From the NCBI RefSeq assembly GCF_035582795.1, contig NC_134365.1:211574387-211638386 (forward strand): DNA of 64,000 nt, given 5' to 3'. How positions within the stretch are numbered: the stretch's first letter is position 1; each line of letters starts with the position of its first letter. Below are positions 60,031 through 64,000 of the stretch, one piece after another. Both the position numbers and the translations under genes were made by a program. Origin of the DNA: Mycteria americana. Its lineage: Eukaryota; Chordata; Aves; Ciconiiformes; Ciconiidae. The notes under the pieces are model-generated. The model was not told where the DNA came from, did no database searches, and was given only the letters and a program-made list of their open reading frames with translations.

Positions 60031-62574
60031 GACTGTGTCGTGCCCAGATACCCCTAGCAGTGGGACCATAAAAATACTTCCATCAATCAGATGGTCACAG
60101 GCCTTGCTGTAGTGGGCAGGGAGGAAATATTTGTCCCCTGATGGCCCCATGCCTCTAGGAGGAGGAGGAAGAGCAGGAACAGCCTGCAAGGAGCCAGGGC
60201 TGCAAAGGGCTCCTGTCCTGCCTATTTAGCAGCTAAGCTGGCCACGCAGGGAGGAAAAGGGTCCTCCACTCAACAGGGCAAAATGATCTCTCCACTCCTA
60301 AGCATGGAGAACTCAACCACAGGTCTTTGGTTCAGCAAGTAATCCCTGGAGTTCCCGTGATTCCCTGTAACCGCAGTGATGTCAGGGACACTGTTCAATC
60401 CTCAGACAGGGCTCTTTGATTATAGCCTCGGCCTTGGTACCAAGAAAAGCCGAACTTCAAGCTAATTTCTTACTAAATGAGGTACATTCGAGCAAATAGT
60501 ATGGAAATCCAATGAAAGGCCAATGCTGTTGCCCAGGCTCAGCAGTTATCCAGACGATAACCTCAGTGGGATGACTGGTCTGATTGAGGGTGGGTAGCAT
60601 CAGACTCTCAGTTCAGGACTGAATGTGTGGCACCGCTTTTTTCTCAATCTATGTGATGCAACACAGCAGAGAGCTTGAGTTACTCCATCTCACAGCAGAG
60701 AGATGCAAACTCTGCAGCCCCTCGCCAGTGCGGCGCACGGCACCAGCAGAGACCCTCTGCACCAAGGTGAAAGCAGAGCAGAGCTCATCCTAGCTGGGCA
60801 GAAAATTCCCACCAAGCTTCCGCTCTGCAGCGTTTTCTGGGCTTAGTTGCGGTACCTCTCATTACACCTACTAGGACAGTGAGGTTAATGCATACTCAAG
60901 CATGTATGCTCTTACAGATACAAAATTCCTCACCTGCATAAAATGGGTAAATAATTCCTCACCTGTATAAGAGTACAAAGAACAGACAGGGTTCCAAAAG
61001 CTGATGCAATCTGTTACATTTCAACAGTTTCATTCAATGAGCAAAATTGAGCCAAACACATATTGTAAATTATATTAGAGTATTAGCCTGGCTAAGATGT
61101 TTGGCTAACATCCATATTTGTGTATCAACATAGGTAATAAAATGATCAAATGGTTCTTCTGAGACCACCTTAGGCTCACACAGTCCATCTGCAGTCACAC
61201 ACCATGGATACAGCATGCTGCCTACTAATCTGTCTGGGGAAATATTTCGTTAGCTGAATTACATTTCAGGTTCGTTTGTGTAAAACAGTATATTTAATTA
61301 AAATATTACTCGTTTCAACTCTAACCATAACTGGGATCATATCCAAGCTTCAGCCTTATCCAGCATAAGCCATGTAGCAGTAATGCATCAAAATGTATAA
61401 TATACACTTAACTAAACCATGCAAAATTTCACAGTAACTGCCTGGACAGGGGAACATATGCTTGCCTTTTACCCTTTAATAGCTATATTTATAGCATGAT
61501 GGGAAAGTCGTTCTTTACCTATTTTTAATCCTTTAAATTTCACAAAACAAGTTGAATCTCCATTATATTCCTTGAAAAAAGAGAAATAAGTTATGGAATT
61601 CTCTTCTGCTATGGCCTCGTAATGCTTTAAATTGTTAAATATTACTTTTCGCAGATAGATGCTACATAGGAAAAAGGAAATGGTGATACTGTTTTTGGCA
61701 CACGTAATCTTTTCAAAGGGAAAAAAAAAGGCCATCGACCTGCATCTCATTTTGCTCCAATTGTCTTAAAAGCAAGAGCACGCAATGAAAAAAATAGCCA
61801 ACCTCTCAAAATCGATGGACGAGTTGCTTTATTAAAAACAGCTGAATAAATAACACCCTTATTATATTGTATCAACACAATGTAGCTGGTAGGCTTTCAG
61901 CAAAGTAGTAGACAAACAGTTTGCTCTATGGAATTTATTATTCATCCAAGAAGGACACCGTGTTATGATTATGAAATATTTCCATCCCCGGAGTTATCAC
62001 AAATGTATGAGCTCCCAAAATTAAGACGGTCATTTAAATACTGAAAACGATATTGCAGCATTAATTTTTAATAGACTGCAATGGTGGAGACTTGCTTCAA
62101 AAAAATCAATGCCACTATATGCCCCAACAGTGGTGGTGGTTTCTGCTTATTCTCCCATGGGCTCGTACTATGTGGTTGGTCTAAATTTCTTCCACCTCTG
62201 TCTTTGTTTGGAGCTCAGTGTTGGTGGTGGGCCCTCTGGTGCTAATCCAGCAGATACTTAAGTACATGCTTAAAATTAAGGTATGTGAGTAGTTCCAATT
62301 GCCTTCAAATACAGGAAGTTAAGCAAGTGATTAAGTGCTTTGCTGGAGTGAAGCCAGAGTGCTCAAAAGAGCACAGGATCCCATCCTTTATCCTCTATTT
62401 GGAAAGCTTCTCCTCATGTTTAATTTAATTGAAAGCAATGCTCAAATGATAACAACTTCACATTTATAGACCTCCAATTAATCTACTTAATGGCCTCATT
62501 TCTGAGCACTTCCCTATCTCACAACATATATACCTGGTTAAAAAAAACCAAAACAAAACTAAGAAGGCCTTACC

Positions 62575-62655
62575 TCTGGTTTACAAATGAAAAAACATAT
62601 GCTTAGGAAGGCTGAGGGTAACTTGCTTGAAAGCATCTCAGTTAGGGATCCCCAA
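62575..62655 (-). mobile_element. Possible MIR-like fossil
   Basis: The plus strand reads 'ggtttacaaatgaaaaaaca' and then 'ggctgagggtaacttgcttg' with 'catctcagttag'. This resembles the reverse complement of the MIR core, at higher divergence than the copies at 38.6 and 59.9 kb. Confidence 0.5.
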
Positions 62656-64000
62656 AGCACAGTTTGAGTCAGCTGCCATCCCTGAGCTGCTACAGCTACA
62701 TCCCTTGAGCATAATGCCATTCATCTTCCTTAGAGCACTTTCGTGAGACCTTAGTCTGATGTTCCTCTGCTAAATGACCTTCACGAACAAAACCCTAGCA
62801 ATTCCTGATTCTTTAAGTGATGCCATTTCTTAAAAAAACATGCTGAATGTAATGCTTTACTTTTCTTTAAGCCCTATGCTTATAGAAGCCAAGGGCTAGA
62901 CCTGGGAAAAGGACGTACCCACTGCAACACCAAATCCTGCCCTACCTAAAAGCCAAGCATGAGGCTCTGGGAGTGGAATTCCCTCTGTCCTTCCCTGCCC
63001 AATGCATGGGAGAAAGTGGAGCCCTTGCATCCATAACACCACGTACAAGACCCTGGCCCTCTCTCATCAGACACATGAAGCGGCAGCTGTGTCTGAAGCT
63101 CTCTACTAAGTGCCACATGAGATGGGTTCAGAGCTGGAAATCCTTTCTTAGAGCTAGGAAGCAAAAAAGAGCATGACCTGGTTGACCCCTGAGATGGGAG
63201 CAGAGTAGCCGCAGCTCTTGTCGCTGCTCCTTCAAGTATTATTTTTTCCTCCCAGTATCTTCCAAAGCAAAATGATCGTGATTGTGTGAAGCAGTGACTG
63301 AAAACACATAATTCCTACCCCACAACTAAAACCTCAACCCAGGTGACTGCAATGAGGGGCTCTCATTTATTTTTTTGTAATAGCATGAATTGTCCTCTTG
63401 GTGGCAAGATCTCCCAGCTTCAGCTGGAGATTTCCACTCAGTTGCCTATGACCTGACCTGCTGGACTCCTTAATCATGATAGTGTTAGACACTAAACTCT
63501 AACAAAATAAATTCTCCTATCATCATTCTAACTCCATTACAGCCTGTCTCTGTATCATGTCCTATTGTTTTCACGTGGCACCTTTCACCAGGGCCATTTG
63601 TTTTTTTCAAGCATTTTTCAAAACTACAAAATTGCAAATGTTCCCTACTGATATATGCTGAGAGTAACCACGATGAAGACTTCAAAGAAGGTCTTCAAGC
63701 CTGCAGTTTTGTTTTGTTTTTTTTTAACAAAAAGCTATACTGAAAAGTTCAAACTGTGCACTTCTATGTGTCTCAAAGCAGAGCTTAATTGTCTTGTACA
63801 AATCTGAACAACGCTGAGAGCCCCCAGTGAATGACAGACAGTACTCCTGCTCATGAAATATTTCAGTCTAACAGCTATAAAATTATTTGTTGCCCATTAA
63901 TAACTCATCTAGCCGTTTCAACATTACCTAAGCATTCAGCCAAAAGAACTCTAAAGATTACAAATACAGACACAAAAGGCTCTGTGCCATTTCTCCCACT

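Larger units (their letters stand above)
57098..64000 (-). other. FAT3 intron, partial (at least 6903 bp)
   Basis: Intron upstream of the laminin G exon, running off the window. I searched the minus strand for EGF, laminin G or cadherin-type exons and found none. It holds a 34-bp tandem duplication near 57.8 kb and two MIR-like fossils, listed separately. Confidence 0.8.

Noticed and set aside
1..64000. CRISPR arrays, tRNA or rRNA genes, bacterial operons
   Set aside because: No regular spaced repeats, no cloverleaf-like or rRNA sequence noticed, and the exon-intron structure shows a vertebrate genome.

Overview
This window is vertebrate nuclear DNA and almost certainly from a bird. It has short exons with GT-AG splice sites separated by kilobases of non-coding DNA. 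It also carries several CR1 LINE copies with the CR1-type 8-bp 3' tail, and a solo LTR of a kind I recognise from bird genomes. There are no bacterial or viral operons.

The one gene I can support is the 3' end of FAT3, an atypical cadherin of the Fat family. It lies on the minus strand, so it is read from high to low coordinates. Seven coding segments were placed by splice-site and reading-frame matching: 57097-56629 (laminin G domain and start of an EGF module), 47112-46959 (EGF), 45897-45242 (calcium-binding EGF, transmembrane helix, juxtamembrane tail), 43094-42981, 39330-39271 and 36629-36594 (three frame-neutral cytoplasmic exons), and 36131-35512 (C-terminal tail and stop). Together they give 2109 nt, or 702 residues plus stop, with no frameshift or internal stop. 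The cadherin repeats and the rest of the N-terminal part must lie beyond 64000. The 3'UTR starts at 35511 and runs downward for an unresolved distance, possibly several kb.

Region by region: 1-3060 is unremarkable intergenic DNA. 3061-10840 is repeat-rich: a degenerate LTR-like stretch, two oppositely oriented CR1 fragments, and a long 5'-truncated CR1 (minus strand) interrupted by a 563-bp solo LTR with a clean 5-bp target duplication. 10841-29400 is intergenic with two heavily decayed old CR1 copies (about 14.94-15.87 kb and 21.14-21.96 kb) and simple repeats. 29401-35511 is FAT3 3'UTR and flank. 35512-57097 is the FAT3 3' half-gene, and 57098-64000 is part of the next upstream intron.

The most interesting material is in the exons encoding the FAT3 cytoplasmic domain. 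Three consecutive phase 1-1 exons can be used or skipped without a frameshift. One of them starts with a splice acceptor directly abutting a donor-like sequence, and it contains a second in-frame acceptor 42 nt inside. Other points of note are a CpG-rich patch between alternative exons, a pyrimidine tract just after the stop codon, MIR-like SINE fossils, and a perfect recent 82-bp tandem duplication in an intron. I found no evidence for an undescribed multi-gene system.
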